Source: Tolypeutes matacus | Lineage: Eukaryota > Chordata > Mammalia > Cingulata > Chlamyphoridae | Assembly: GCA_026826555.1 (NCBI GenBank) | Contig: JAKSZT010054324.1 | Coordinates: 5,803,063-5,867,062, forward strand | Direction of reading: 5' to 3' | DNA: 64,000 nucleotides | Part shown: positions 35,592 through 47,814 of the stretch, piece after piece | Position numbering within the stretch: position 1 is the stretch's first letter | Layout: each line of letters opens with the position of its first letter | Made by a program: the position numbers and the translations under genes | Notes under the pieces: generated by a model | Seen by the model: the letters and a program-made list of their open reading frames with translations, nothing else | Databases searched by the model: none | Told to the model about the DNA's origin: nothing

Positions 35592-35806
35592 CAGAGCTCA
35601 GCAAACATTTTCTGTAAAGTGCTAGACACTAGATATTTTAGGCTTTGTAGGCCATGTGACCTCTGTTGGAATTAATCAATTCTGCCATAGCCATGGAAAG
35701 AGTCACCTTAGACAATACATAAACAAAGGGGCATGGCTGTGTTCTGATGACACTTTATTTCCCAAACAGACAGCAAGCTGGTTTTGGCCCATGGGCCCTT
35801 AATTGC
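35592..35806 (+). mobile_element. MER20-like hAT-Charlie DNA transposon
   Basis: About 215 bp, close to the 219 bp I recall for MER20. It starts 'cagagctcagcaaacatttt', then 'tctgtaaagtgctagacact', 'atattttaggctttgtaggc', 'gggcatggctgtgttctgat', 'ctttatttcccaaacagaca' and 'tttggcccatgggccc'. This is a non-autonomous element without coding capacity. Strand is by similarity to the consensus as I remember it. Confidence 0.75.
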
Positions 35807-36104
35807 CTTCTTGATCTAGATGATTCAATTGTCCATTTTGTGATGCTTGCTTAGATTTAGTTCTGAGCTAATAGTACAGATGCCTAAATAAATAGTTGAT
35901 GGGAAGTTATGAACATTAAACATTAAATCAAATAAAAGATTTATATGAACATGGATGTTTACCCTCTTGAATTTGATAGAAATTAGGATGATGAATCAGC
36001 CTTAATTGACTAAAGGCTTTCTTCTCTCCCCAAACTCATCCCAACCCATTTACTTTGTAGCCGGAAAGAATGTTGTTTAACTTCACTCATTTGTCAGAGG
36101 TATT
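35807..36104. other. non-coding stretch, nothing assigned
   Basis: No feature identified between the MER20-like element and a faint MIR. Confidence 0.5.
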
Positions 36105-36225
36105 CTTTCATTTTAAATCTTCCTGACAATGCTGCAATGTATTTATTATTATTCTCATCTATTTTGTGAATAAATTGAGGTTCAATGAAGGTCCATTAGA
36201 GAAATAGAAAATGCCTAAGCTACAC
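36105..36225 (-). repeat. possible MIR SINE remnant
   Basis: 'tattattattctcatctatt', 'ttgtgaataaattgaggttc' and 'aatgaagg' are a decayed form of the antisense MIR core (tattattatcccattttaca / gatgaggaaactgagg). Confidence 0.45.
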
Positions 36226-36504
36226 TGTAAATAAAGTCCTTTTACTGTAGTATTACAGGGGAGTCAATCCTAGGGTTGGCCCTCTGACTTTGCACCATGG
36301 GATGCATAGTTTTATGCAATTGGACAAATACTATTAGATTTTAGTAAATCACACATCATATCAATTAATGGAATGGTAAAATATTTTGTTCTTTAGCCCA
36401 TTTATAAAACTTAAATAAGAAAATTCAGAAATTGCCTGGCTGACATTTATTAGATAAATATCTGCAGATTACTTTTGCATACACCTTTCATTGCAAATTT
36501 GACC

Positions 36505-36548
36505 TTCATGCACACATACACACACACATATACATACATACACATGTA
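36505..36548. repeat. CA/TACA-rich microsatellite
   Basis: 'cacacatacacacacacata' followed by 'tacatacatacacatg': imperfect CA and CATA repeats. Confidence 0.85.
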
Positions 36549-36974
36549 TAGCCTTTATTCTTGGTTCAAAGAACATTTATGTATTTTAAATATGTGTAAT
36601 AATGTTCTCTGAGCTAAAATAAAAGGATAAAGGTTTTTATTCCCCTCTATCAATTAATTTTACAATATAAATTTTATAATTTAATAACATATATCCTGAC
36701 CCCCTACACTTTTTGTTTTGGGGCTGTAAGTCATTCTAAATCTTCTACTATGCTCTTTTCTAAACAGCTAGAAAATGAAAACAGCATAAATCCTAAATAA
36801 TAGAATGAATCTCTGCTCATTCTATTTCATTAGCAGTGTAGAAAAATTATAGATCAGTGACATTTTGTATTGAGTTTTAGGGAATATCTCTCTGGAAAAG
36901 CAGAGTGCCATTTATAACATGTCTGCAATGAGAAAATACAGAACACTCAGCTTTTACATTAGCCTTGACTCTTG

Positions 36975-37400
36975 TTTATTCATCCATTCAACACACAATT
37001 ATTGAGTCTCTAATCTCAGCTTAGCACTATGTCTTAATCTATTTTCACATAAAAACATGTTAAGTTCAATCATATGAGTTTTCAAAGGATGGTGTGGAAG
37101 TCATAAAGGAGATTTTAATTTAAATTGGGGCATCAGGGACAGTTTTCTAGACAAAGTGCTACCAGAGTTCTCTGAATCAATGAGCACATTAGTTGCGAGA
37201 AATGGGAAATTGGTAAGGTCGTTCTGGGCAGAGAGGACAGAACTACTGAGAATCAGTTAGGATTCTACCCATTCCCTGAGAGCAGAGATGTGAGCCCCAA
37301 GGATCAGTTGTAAGAAAAGGTATTTTTAGGGCTGTCAGTGTGTGTAGTAGCCAAGGCAGGTGGTGATTGAGAGGAAGTAAAGGCTGGCTCAAGTTCTGGT
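36975..37400 (-). repeat. LINE L2 3' region remnant
   Basis: 'cattcaacacacaattattg' then 'agtctctaatctcagcttag' is the antisense L2 3' terminus. It is followed by decayed downstream segments ('gggcatcagggacagttttc', 'gtaagaaaaggtatttttag'). The outer limit is approximate. Confidence 0.5.
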
Positions 37401-37839
37401 GGCAAAATAGACAGGGTGTGAAAGGAAACTCTGCTTCTTGCAATGAATGGAGGAAGTTTTAGCAAAACAAGGGCTCATGGTTGAGACCATTCCTATATCT
37501 GCACATTAGATTAGAAATGCCAGATTTTAACCCTATTCTCCAATCAGGAGTCAAGGATCTATGTCCTGAGAACAGAGCAAACTGTAAAATATAGCCTCCT
37601 CAATTTTCTTTACTACAAATATTTATAATTACCCTATTTTATTGAAAGATGAATTTTATTACCAACACCATCTTCATGCAGAATTTCTGTTCAATGAATA
37701 TGGACTTTGAATGTAATGCAAACTTTCTGACACTAAGTTTTCTGTAATGACTAAACTGCCAGGAAGGTGCAGTAGCAAGAGATATTTATGGTACCGACTT
37801 AACAGCTTCCTCAAATATTGTCTCTCACAATATTTGGGG

Positions 37840-38010
37840 AAACTAATTTTGTGTATAACACTCACTAGTAGTTTCCTACACATTAAAGAATTTAATCTTT
37901 GTAGAAATCCTATGAGACAGGGGGAGTTATACCCACTTTTCTGACAAGGAAACTGAAATCCCAAAAGGTTAAGTAAATTGTCTAACTTATGTAGCTAATA
38001 ACTTATTAAG
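37840..38010 (-). repeat. MIR SINE remnant
   Basis: 'tttgtagaaatcctatgaga', 'cttttctgacaaggaaactg' and 'ttaagtaaattgtctaactt' with 'atgtagctaataac' follow the antisense MIR core. Confidence 0.75.
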
Positions 38011-38685
38011 CAACATTCAAAACTTTCTTATCTTTTGCTGTCCTTTACTGTGTGATATCTTAGTATAGAAATTCCAGGGAAGTAATATGACTTCCAGAAA
38101 AGGGCATGCTACTCTTCTAAAGCAACTGGCCCTGAGCTCAATTTTCTTTATGTTAAGTTTGCCTAAAATCAATAACTTTGAATATCTTAAAATGAAAATA
38201 ACATAAATAACAAAGTGAAATAAGTTTATTTTAAATAACATTTACATTAATTTTTGAAGTCAGAGTCTCTAGAAACATTGGTTCAAGAATCCTTACACTG
38301 TTCCAAATGACAAATTAGAATAATCACACCAAGTGGCAGATTTGATAATTCAGAAATAAAAATATTCATTCAGCATGCACACTGACAATTTATTTTAAAG
38401 TAAGTGTAAAGTGCTAAAGAATTTAACAGAAAAACAGACCCACTAACATGTGAATAAAGCTAAACCTTAAAGAGTGGGTATGTGGTTAAATCATAGGTAA
38501 GTTAGCCATTATACAAGTTGTTTATAAAATGAATTGTTTTGGGGTTAGTTAGTTAAGTTTAGACTGACGAATGTGAGGTCCAGCCAGGAAATGGGAAGAA
38601 AAGGTCCTCAGAAGGTGGACAAGATTAGAAACCTGGACCCTAAAATATATAGCTTATATCTTAGTGTTCAGTGGGATTGTATTAG
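38011..38685. other. non-coding stretch, nothing assigned
   Basis: AT-rich with no gene or nameable element. Confidence 0.5.
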
Positions 38686-39110
38686 TTTCCTATGTGTAGT
38701 GTAACAAATTCCTATGAACTTGGTGGCTTAAACACATATACATTTATTCTTTCACAGTATGGAGACCAGAAGTATAAAATCGGCCTCACTGGACTGAAAT
38801 AAAAGTATTCGTAGCACAGTACTCCTATCAGAGACTCTTTCCTTTTTTCTTCCAATTTCTAGGGACTGCTGGAGTTCCTTGATTGTGACCACTTCTCTGT
38901 AGTCTCTCAAATCTCCTTCTGCTTTCCTCTTATTAGGATAATGCAATAGCATTAAGGCCCATCCAGGTAATTGAGGATGTTCTTCCCATCTCAAGATCTA
39001 TTTACAAAGTCTTTTTTCCATATAAGGTAGCACAGAGGTTACAGGGTTTAGGGCATGAACATCTTTGAGGTGGCCATGATTCAGTCCTACCTCAGGGATA
39101 TAGTTTAGGG
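38686..39110 (-). mobile_element. MLT1-like MaLR LTR
   Basis: The plus strand reads 'tgtattagtttcctatgtgt', 'acttggtggcttaaacacat', 'tttattctttcacagtatgg', 'aggcccatcca' and 'ggcatgaacatctttgaggt': the antisense MLT1/MaLR LTR order. It is diverged and has no internal region. Confidence 0.7.
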
Positions 39111-39437
39111 TGTTACATATATAATTAGGATACACGTACAAACACACACACTTTGGGCACTTTGCTATCCAAATATCAAACACTAATTTCTCAATAAGGA
39201 GGAATGAACAAATGCTAGAAAAATACTGGGGTGTTCATATTCATATATGGTTTATATGTGAGAGAAAAAAAGAAAAACTCACCAAGGTTTGAAAATGGTC
39301 CAGGATTCTTGGGTACTGTAAAAAGGACTAGCTTCAGGTACCAACAAGATTCTGCTTCTGATGCTGTTCTCGACTTCCTTTTGAGCGATAGGGGCATATC
39401 ATTTATTCTCTAAAACTGTCTTCTTCCACATTCCTGG

Positions 39438-39536
39438 ATGTCTTAGTTTGGGTTCACCCAGAAGCAGATCCTCCAACACAGTGGTCCCAGTGATTCATTT
39501 TGAGTAAGTGATAATTCCAGGAGGCTCTTGTATGAG

Positions 39537-39573
<37 letters not shown>

Positions 39574-40060
39574 ATGAAGGAACATAAAACTTGCTTCATT
39601 ATCAAGTTTCACTGGAGCTGAATTTAACAGGAGAAGTCTAGGAGATGGTATTGATCCTATAGCTCAAAATTATTCTATTTAAAGACTGAGGAAGTTAGGG
39701 CATTTAACCTACCAGTTCCTGTCAGTCATTAATTGAGGGCTGCTATCACGGAGTGTTAATTCCCCATCACTACTGATTGGCCACACACAAAGGGAAGCAG
39801 GTGTTAGATAGTGGTTGGGTCCCATGCATGGAAATGATAATGACTAAGGGGACATGAGTTGGATATCAACATTATCTGCAATATTGGATCCTACAGCTAT
39901 TGGCAGCTTTGGGTGTCACATTATCTTAGCTTCAATACCTCAACATAAGAAGCTGTTTCTCCAATTCCACTTTGAAAAAATGACTGTGGTCATTTCTAGA
40001 GTAAATCTCTGTGACTAGGGAGATGGGTTCTTGAGGAAACAGTACAATTCTAAGTGCAAC
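39438..40060 (-). mobile_element. MaLR-like LTR with internal poly(A)
   Basis: Starts 'ggatgtcttagtttgggttc', the antisense form of an LTR ending ...ctaagaca. It includes 'gggctgctatcacggagtgt', 'ttggccacacacaaagggaa' and 'gaaatgataatgactaaggg'. A pure A28 run at 39542-39569 lies inside. The family name and right boundary are uncertain. Confidence 0.45.
39542..39569. repeat. poly(A) run of 28
   Basis: Homopolymer A inside an LTR-like sequence. Probably expanded by slippage. Confidence 0.9.
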
Positions 40061-41419
40061 TACATGATCCGAACTTGGGGGAAGCAGTTGACAACTTAAG
40101 ATTAATAATGATCCCAGAGGAGAACTGTTTTGCTGTTGTCTTGTTTAAAAACAAAAAAAAGGAGATCAAAATAGTGGATGGGAGACAAATTTAGGTATGT
40201 GAGTCTCTACGGATGAACATCACAACCCAGTGTGATTTATTTGGCTTGATACTGTATTGCAGAAAGCATGTGGGCACGTAAAAATGAATTCTAGATGATA
40301 CAGGGAAGAGAGGGAGAACTAGGCATGGTGTGAGGGTTCTAGGAGAATAATTCAGATTAAGGGCATCAATTGAGTTTCAGTAAAACTGCAATATAATCAG
40401 AATTTGAGCCACAGGTCTAGTGATTGTGAATCAGCAAATGTGGCATTTCTTTAAGTCTAAAGTGCAACTCAGAACGATTGCTCAGTGAACTCTTCATAGT
40501 CAAACCATATACCCAGATAAGAATAGAATTAATAATTCCAATTTCTACCACCGGTGGGAAAACGGCTTACTAAGTTCTCCTTCCCAAGTAGAAATTGGGT
40601 TAAATCCTTGCTGAGACTAGCCCATAATTTGGAAGCTTCTGTTTCTCTAGCTGTGAGGGTTCAAGAAAAGCAGGTAGTATAATAATCCCTATAACAACAA
40701 GTCTAAAGAGTCATCTTTCTACTTTATTATTATTTGAGACTTACGTTTAATAAGTTCAAGTTCAAAACTATTTTGACCTTAAATAACACTCATTTTTAAC
40801 TAGGCTACCATGCATTAAAAGATCTGAGAAAACATTGTAAAGACAGCAATAAACCTAACCTAGTTTTAATTATTTTTGAGAGAAGGGGAAAAATGAAGAC
40901 TGAATCAGTTTTAATTTATCCTGTTGTAATAGCATATGCGGAGTTTGTTTAGGGCAATTTTATAGGGTTTTGCTTTTTGTAGAAACATTAAGATCTGCTA
41001 CCTTTATACTTTATTTTCATGCTTCTAGAGTTTGCTATAGAACTTTAATGTCCCTGCTTTTGTTTCACAGGATTAAATATTAAACAATATCACTAACTAG
41101 ATATGGTACATTTACTTTCCAAGTAATTGGATTGTGGATGAACCTGCTGCTACTGTTCATTAGTCTGTAACTTCATAAGATTTTAACTCTATTCTCCTTT
41201 TACAGCACTGCAATTTGGAAACTTTCCATAAAGCTGAGAGCAGCTGAAAATATTTGGATACGCCCTTACGTTGCCTTTGGGATGCTGGTATCATGTTCAT
41301 CAGCAAAAATGTCATGCCAACAGTCCCAAACTGTAATAGCATGACAAATCATTCAAAATTCCCCAGCTATACATGGATGTCACCATTTGTTATTTAACAC
41401 TAGCATTCTTTTCTTTTAA
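40061..41419. other. non-coding stretch, nothing assigned
   Basis: No gene, RNA or repeat identified. Short A-runs only. Confidence 0.5.
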
Positions 41420-41985
41420 AAATTAGTGTTTCACCTTATTATTAAAGTAATATATGCTCATTGTAGATGCATTGGAAAATTGAAATATATAAAGAAGAAA
41501 ATATAAATCAACTATAATTCCTCCACACAGGGATAATCACTAATAATAATTTTTCTTGTTTATATGTGTATTAATTTTTATAGGTATAAAATTTTATAAA
41601 TATAAAATTTGCTCTGCCTTCTCTTTAGTCTTATGAACATTTTTCATGTCTTTAAAATTCTTCATAAGTATATTTTTATAATGGATGCCTGTTCTTTATT
41701 CTTATGGATAAACCTTAATATAGTTAATCATTCATTGCAGGACATTTGGATTGCTTCCAGTTGTTGGCTGATAAAATCTCTGTACATAAATCTTGGTCCT
41801 CATTTTTGATAATTTCTTTAGGAGAGATCCAAGAAATGAAATTACTAAGTCAAAGAGAATGAATATGTTTAAATTCATTGATATCTTTCCAAACTTGCTT
41901 TCCAAAAAGTATCTATGAATTTGCATACCCACCCCAAGTTTATGACCACACCCTCTCTCTGCACCTTACAAAGTTTATATTTTAA
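41420..41985 (-). repeat. L1ME-type 3' fragment
   Basis: 'attgtagatgcattggaaaa', 'tataaagaagaaaatataaa' and 'tcctccacacagggataatc' match the antisense L1ME 3' UTR. 'aggacatttggattgcttcc', 'ggagagatccaagaaatgaa' and 'gaatttgcatacccacccc' match the antisense ORF2 C-terminal region. Confidence 0.75.
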
Positions 41986-42039
41986 AAAGTATTTTAATTA
42001 CCTGCCCAATACAGGCCTAAACATTTGATTAAGTTGTGA

Positions 42040-42240
42040 TACAGTCACTAGATGGAATAATATACATTTCATTTAAATTAAAATCATTCATATTATGTTG
42101 CAACATTAAATTTATTGATGATATGCTATTAAGTAAAATACATGATATAAAATTAAATATACTCCATCATTGCAAATATGCAAATATGTATGCATGTGGA
42201 AATTTCCAAAGATGATGACCGGTAAAAATAAAATCTAATA
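42040..42240 (+). repeat. possible L1ME 3' coding fragment
   Basis: 'gttgtgatacagtcactaga', 'tggaataatatacatttcat' and 'gctattaagtaaaatacatg' are decayed forms of the segment encoding the ORF2 C-terminus. Confidence 0.45.
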
Positions 42241-42289
42241 ATAGCAGGAGTAGATAACCCTAATAACTGACAGCTTACTATGTAGTCAT

Positions 42290-42475
42290 TAAACAACAGC
42301 GTAAAACTAAGTGTTTAAAATTCATTATTTCAGTTCATTTTATAATAATAACATGGAGAGGCTCTGGAGGCTTGATGATTTTATGCCAAGGTCTTATGGC
42401 CACACAGGATGTCAATGTGGTTCTGGGATTCAATTCTGAGTTGCTGGCTTCAAATCCACTTCTAGGATAATAAGC
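42290..42475 (-). repeat. MIR SINE remnant
   Basis: 'atgccaaggtcttatggcca', 'cacaggatgtcaatgtggtt', 'ctgggattcaattctgagtt' and 'gctggcttcaaatcc' follow the antisense MIR core and head. Confidence 0.6.
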
Positions 42476-43004
42476 TTATGTTTGAATCCTCTAAACATTT
42501 TTATATTTCCTAAACTTTGTTAAATGTTGCTGCATATTCTTTTTAGTAGAATAATGTAAAATGGTATATTAAAGAGAAACTGCATTGAATAAGCTTCTTA
42601 TAGATTCTTAGAAAAAATAAATTTCTAAGAGCCAAATAAAAAGAGAACTTATACAGACACTATTCTGAAGAGGAAAACAAATGTTTTAGAAAGCATGAAA
42701 AAACAGTATTCAACTTAAACATTAATCAGTAAAATGCAAACAAAACAATAAAATAGCATCCATTCAACCCAATAAGATGAAAAATCACTGAATATTGCCC
42801 AGGATTCACTATTTATATTTTATTATTAATACTCTAATATAAATACATATTTTAATGTGACAAATTCTTAATTTCTTTTTATTGCCATAAATATGCTTTG
42901 TAATGAAAAATTAGGCAAACTATCCATATAATTCATGAATTTATTTTTCTTATAAATCCAGAAAGTTTAACATTTTTCATTGAAATTAAAACATTCTTAG
43001 TTCA
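42476..43004. other. AT-rich stretch, possibly L1-derived
   Basis: 'catccattcaacccaataag' and 'aaaacaataaaatagcatcc' hint at old L1 ORF2 sequence, but I cannot support a clear call. Confidence 0.3.
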
Positions 43005-43888
43005 TTCAACAAATATGTATTAAGTGCCTACTAGGTGCCAAGCATAATTGTAGGAGCTCTGGCTATATAAGTGTATCCAACAAACAGAAATGCCTGTCCT
43101 TTTGTATCTTATGTTCTAATATGTAGCTCACATAATCAGGATAAATCAGTAAAAGGGTACTCTATTTTATTTTAATAAGTGGTAACAATAGACAGAGAAG
43201 AGGGTTATGAAATGTTGGGAGGACATATTGAAATTTCGCATGGAGTGGCCAGAGAAGCCATCATTTACAAAGTGACCCTAGCAAACAGACCTTAAAGAAA
43301 TAAAAGGGTGCACTATCAGGAAAATTAGGGGGAAGGGCATCCCAGGAAAGGGGAAGCAATCCTATTCAAAGATGATTGTTCAAGGAGGAGCAGAAAAGAC
43401 AGTGTAACTGCAGCAGCGTAGTTTAGGGAGGTTACTAGGAGAAGGTCGGAGAATTAATGGGGACCTCATAGGTAGGATATTTTACTTAAGATGACCATAT
43501 ACCCAGTTTATTGTTCTGATGCAATTTTTACTAATGCTGTTTTCACTCTCAAAAGTGTCCAGGTTTGGATCCTAAGTCCCCATGGTTGTAGTAAGGAATT
43601 TGACTTTTACATGAATTGAGTTGCCGTTAGTTGGTTTGAGAGGGGGACAACATTATCTAATGCTTTACCTAAAATGCTCTGATGGTTCCCTTAAAAATAG
43701 ACTGAAGGGGAGAAGAGCTGAGATAAAGATTTGTTAGGAAGCTTTTGAAACATTCCAGTTACTGACAATAGTGGCCTGTACTAGAGTGATAGAAGTGGGG
43801 GTAATAAGTAGATCTGGATCAATTTCGAATGAAGAGCAGAAAGGATATGTTGACCATGCAAAGAAGAGCCTAGAATTATTCCAAGGTT
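43005..43888 (-). repeat. LINE L2 3' region (long remnant)
   Basis: Starts with the antisense L2 terminus ('cattcaacaaatatgtatta', 'agtgcctactaggtgccaag'). It continues in order through 'ggaagggcatcccaggaaag', 'gcagcagcgtagtttaggga', 'gttggtttgagagggggaca', 'aacattccagttactgacaa' and 'gaattattccaagg'. At almost 900 bp it is the longest L2 remnant in the window. Confidence 0.7.
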
Positions 43889-44200
43889 TTTTTTTTTTTA
43901 AATAAACATTTTATTTTGAAATAACTTCAGATTTACAGAAAACTTACAAAAATAGTGCAAGAATTGCAATTTACTCATTATCCAGATTCACCATTGTGTT
44001 TACTTTGTATCACATTTGCTTTATCATTTACTCTCCATCTTGATATATATGTATGAATATATATATGTATGTTTCATTATTATTTATATTATTTGAAACT
44101 ATCTATTTGAGAGGAAGTTGCAGACATGCTTTCCCCTTTACCCCTAAATATTTCACTATGTATTTCCATTAAAAAAAGACATTCTCTTGGCTTAAAATGT
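43889..44200 (-). repeat. L1M 3'-end fragment
   Basis: A T13 run at about 43889-43901 marks the reversed poly(A). It is followed by 'cattttattttgaaataact', 'tcagatttacagaaaactta', 'tttgagaggaagttgcagac' and 'ctatgtatttccatt', the antisense L1M 3' region. It is inserted at the inner end of the L2 remnant. Confidence 0.7.
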
Positions 44201-44204
44201 ACAG

Positions 44205-44562
44205 AATTCCTATTGGGAATGGTGGAAATATTTTGGTAATGGAGGGTGGTGATGCTAACAAAATATTTTGAACGCAACTAACAGCACTGAAATATATATC
44301 TGGAAATGTTAGATTGTATATATAGTACCAGAATAAAATTTTTTTAAAAGATCCATGGAATTACATTACACAAACGGTGAACCTAAGTTAAACCATGGAC
44401 TTTAATTAATACTACAATTATAAAAATGTGCTACCATCAATTGTAACAAGTGTTCCATACCAAAGCAATGTGTTGGTGGTGGGGTAGTATATGGGAATCC
44501 TGTATTTTATGCATGATTGTTCTGTAAACCCACAACTTCTCTAATAAAAGGGGAAAAAAGAC
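44205..44562 (+). mobile_element. L1 3'-end module pair, lineage-specific type
   Basis: Two modules lie in series. The first ends near 44345 with 'accagaataaaattttttta'. The second reads 'aaccatggactttaattaat', 'catcaattgtaacaagtgtt', 'gtgttggtggtggggtagta', 'tatgggaatcctgtatttta' and 'acttctctaataaaagggga'. The second is related to the modules at 46990-47750 and to the end of the retroposon at 15436-16772. Confidence 0.6.
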
Positions 44563-44939
44563 CTTTTCTTACCAAATCACAACATTGATGAGATCATCAG
44601 GAAAGTATTGGAATATAAGAAGCAGAGGAAGGTAAGAATATAACTGTTGTACTTCAATATTTAGAGGATTAATGCAACACTTGATTGATAATTGCTTTTC
44701 AACTTATGAGGTATCTCCCCTTGGATTCAAACTAACTTATTTAAATCACAGTTTTTAACTGAGGATTTTTCAACGAACACGATGTCACAGGTAACAGATA
44801 CATTAAAAGAGAATCTAGATTCTTCACATTACAAATATTCTGTATGTTTTTATTTACCATGCACATTTACATGGTCATCAGTCTTCTCATTTCTACTGTT
44901 GCTGCCTCCAATTTGTCACCCAAAAACAAGAATTACTTT
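44563..44939. other. non-coding stretch, nothing assigned
   Basis: No gene or element named. Confidence 0.4.
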
Positions 44940-45168
44940 TTAAGGATAAATGAGACCAACTTATTTTCTGGCTTAAATTTTTTCAGTGACTTTACATGCT
45001 ATTCACAACTGATTTCACTTCCTCCCGATGGCCTACAATGTCCAACATTTTGCCCACTGATTACCTCTTCAACCTCATTTTGTACTATTCTTGGCCTCAT
45101 TTGACATTGGCTTTGTTTCTATAACTTGGCCATTCTAAGTGCTTTCTTGTTTTGGGGCTCCTGCATAT
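44940..45168 (+). repeat. LINE L2 internal 3' fragment
   Basis: 'gatggcctacaatgtccaac', 'attacctcttcaacctcatt' and 'cttggccattctaagtgctt' follow the L2 order (atggcctacaaggccctgc / ctacctctccgacctcatct / ggcctccttgctgttcct). The 86-codon open frame at 44844-45104 overlaps this and is not a gene. Confidence 0.55.
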
Positions 45169-45171
45169 GTT

Positions 45172-46375
45172 TTTTTTTGTTTGTTTTGTTGTTGCTTTTA
45201 ACTTTTATTGTAGTAATATATAAACAACTCAAATTTTCCTATTTTAGCTGCTTTCAAGTGTAACAGTCAGTGGCACCAATTATAATCACAATATTGTGCT
45301 ACCATCACCACCATCCATTACCCAAACTTTTTCATCACCTCAAACAGAAACTCTGCCCCTATTAAGCAAAAATCCCCCCACCCTTCTCCCATCCCCTAGT
45401 AATCTGTAATCTATCTGCTTCTAGGAGTTTGCTTATTTGGGGTATTTCACATACACAAGATCATACAATGTTTGTCACTTTGTGTCTGGCTTACTTCATT
45501 CAACATGACATCTTTAAGGTTCATCCATGTTGTAGCATGTATCAAAACTCCATTCTTTTTATGGCTTAATAATATTCCATTGTGTGTTAATATCACAGTT
45601 TGCTAGCCATTCATCTGTTGATGGACACTTGGTTTTCTATCATCCTTTGGCTGATATGCTGCTATGAACATTGGCATATAAATAGCTGTTTGCGTCCTTG
45701 CTTTTAATTCTTTGGGGAATATACCTAGAAGTGGGATTGCAAGGTCATATGAAAATTCCATTTTCAACTTTCTGAAGGACTGCCAAAACAATTTCCTCCA
45801 TTTTACAATTCTACCACCAATATATATGCGTTCAAATTTCTCTGCATCCTTGCCAATACTTGATTTTTCTTTTCTTCTTCTTTTTTAATAAAAACCATCT
45901 TTATGAGTTTGAAATGGTATCTCATTGTGGTTTTGATTTGCATTTCCCTGGTGGCCAAAGTTGTTGAAGATCTTTTCAGGTGCTTATTGGCCATTTGCAT
46001 GTCTAATTTTGGGAAATGTATATTTAAGTGCTTTGCCCATTTTTAAAATTGTGTTATTTGTCTTTTTGTTGATGAGTTGTAGCAGTTCTTTATATATTCT
46101 GGATATTAAACCCCTACCAGTTATATGGATAGCAACTATTTTGCCCATTTTTGTATTTTGTTTTTTCACTTTCTTGGTGATACCCTTTTATGTACAAATG
46201 TATTTAATTTTGATGAAGTCCGTTTTATCTATTTTTTCTTTTGTTGTTTGTACTTTTGCTACTTTTTATCTTTGCCCAGAATAAACTTACCCTACGCTGC
46301 AAATGGCTTTTTTTTCTCATATTTCTAGTATAAAAGCCTTTCTTGGCCTGCCAAACAAAAACAATTGTATCCCAA
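45172..46375 (-). mobile_element. 5'-truncated L1, ORF2 C-terminus and 3' UTR
   Basis: The reversed tail ('tttttttgtttgttttgttg') is at 45172. The 3' UTR runs to about 45600, then the ORF2 C-terminal region on the minus strand: peptides [39 protein letters not shown] and KWAK-like decayed sequence. The pieces lie in two different frames, so the ORF is frameshifted. Plus-strand landmarks include 'gatttgcatttccctggtgg' and 'ttctggatattaaac'. Truncated at the 5' side near 46375. Confidence 0.85.
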
Positions 46376-46934
46376 TTACTCTCTGTGATATTACCCTGTT
46401 CCTTTCTTCAGTAGCAATTATCAAAATATTAAATTATGTGGTTTGTTTATGTTTACTTTTAAGTCCCCCCTGTGATTAGAAAAGAAAGAATAACATTTCT
46501 TTAGTGTGATTTAATTATTCACATCTCTTTAGTTGAATTATGCAATCCCTTTCAGAATACTGATGCATACTCAGTCAACATTATTTTACTTGAAATTGTA
46601 TATAATATTGGTTTAGATTTATTAAACATTTACTTCAGCAAGTGATCAGTCCTCCAAATAACTCCAGATACCTTGCTTTTAATCACTAGCTATACAGTTT
46701 CTCAGTTTGTTTACCTCTCCAAGATGGAATGAAGTCCTGCTTTATTCCCCATCAATCCCTCCCTCAGGAAAATGCCTCTAAAAACCTACTGTTTTCTTAG
46801 TAAGCCACAAGAATTACAACTGATACTCGTCTTAGCAGAAATACTCCGCTCTTACTCTTAGCTAGGTAATTCTAAGTGTTTCTTCTAGAAATTAGTTATC
46901 TCTGATCATTGTTTTAGAGAAACAAATATAAATT
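46376..46934. other. non-coding stretch, nothing assigned
   Basis: No gene or repeat identified. Confidence 0.45.
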
Positions 46935-47752
46935 GAATTAGTTCCTTACTGGCTATTATATTATAATGGTCTCCAAGTGTACTGTAATATCTATCCATGC
47001 CTCTATGCTAAAGATGTTCTGTGTTGATAATGGGGGAGTATGGAAATAGCGTGCCAATATAAGCTATGGACTATGGTAAGTGGTAATAGTCTGATGATAT
47101 TATCTCATAATCTGTAACAAATATTCCACCACAGTGTGGTGTGTTGATAGAGGAGTGTTGTATGAGAATTCTGCACATGTGCATGATTGTTTTGTAATTT
47201 CACATCTTCTGTAATAAAAATATATTTAAAAAATAATAATAGGGTAGGTTGGAGAAAAAATACACCAAATATAAGATATGGACTATAGAAGTAGTAAGAT
47301 TTTGATGATATTCTTTCATAATTTGTAACAAATGTCTCACAACAATGCAAGGTGTTGGTGGTAGGTTGATGTATGGGAACCCTATATGAAGTTTTGCTTG
47401 TTTACTTTGTAAGTTCACCACTTTTACTATACACTTACTGTTTATGTATGTTCATGTATAAATGATATAAATGATGTAAATCATCATCATCATCATCATA
47501 ATAATAAAGTGGGTTGGGGGAAAAATACACCAAAATGTAAGATTCTGTGGTTAGTAGTAAGATTTTAGGATGCTCTTTTATCATTAGTTAAAAATGTTTC
47601 ACAACAATGCAAAGTATTGGTGGTAAGGTGAGGTATAAGAGCGTTGTATGATGTTTTGTATTTTTGGTAAGTTCACAACTATTAATATACACTTATTGTT
47701 TATGTATGTTTATGTATGAGTGACATACTTCAATAAATTTTTAAATACCATA
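46935..47752 (+). mobile_element. three tandem-related L1 3'-end modules
   Basis: Three units of roughly 225-260 bp follow one another: about 47033-47253, 47254-47515 and 47516-47752. Each carries 'atggactat' or a relative, 'aatttgtaacaaat', 'acaatgcaaggtgttggtgg', 'gtatgggaaccctatat' and an AATAAA or ATAAAA end. Units two and three share 'aaaaatacaccaaa' at the start and 'tatacacttactgtttatgt' near the end. A (CAT)n/(AAT)n tract at 47481-47507 closes unit two. Confidence 0.65.
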
Positions 47753-47814
47753 AAAAATACACAGGACTATGAGAAGGTAATATTAGAAATCACATTTACA
47801 TATATTTTATATTT

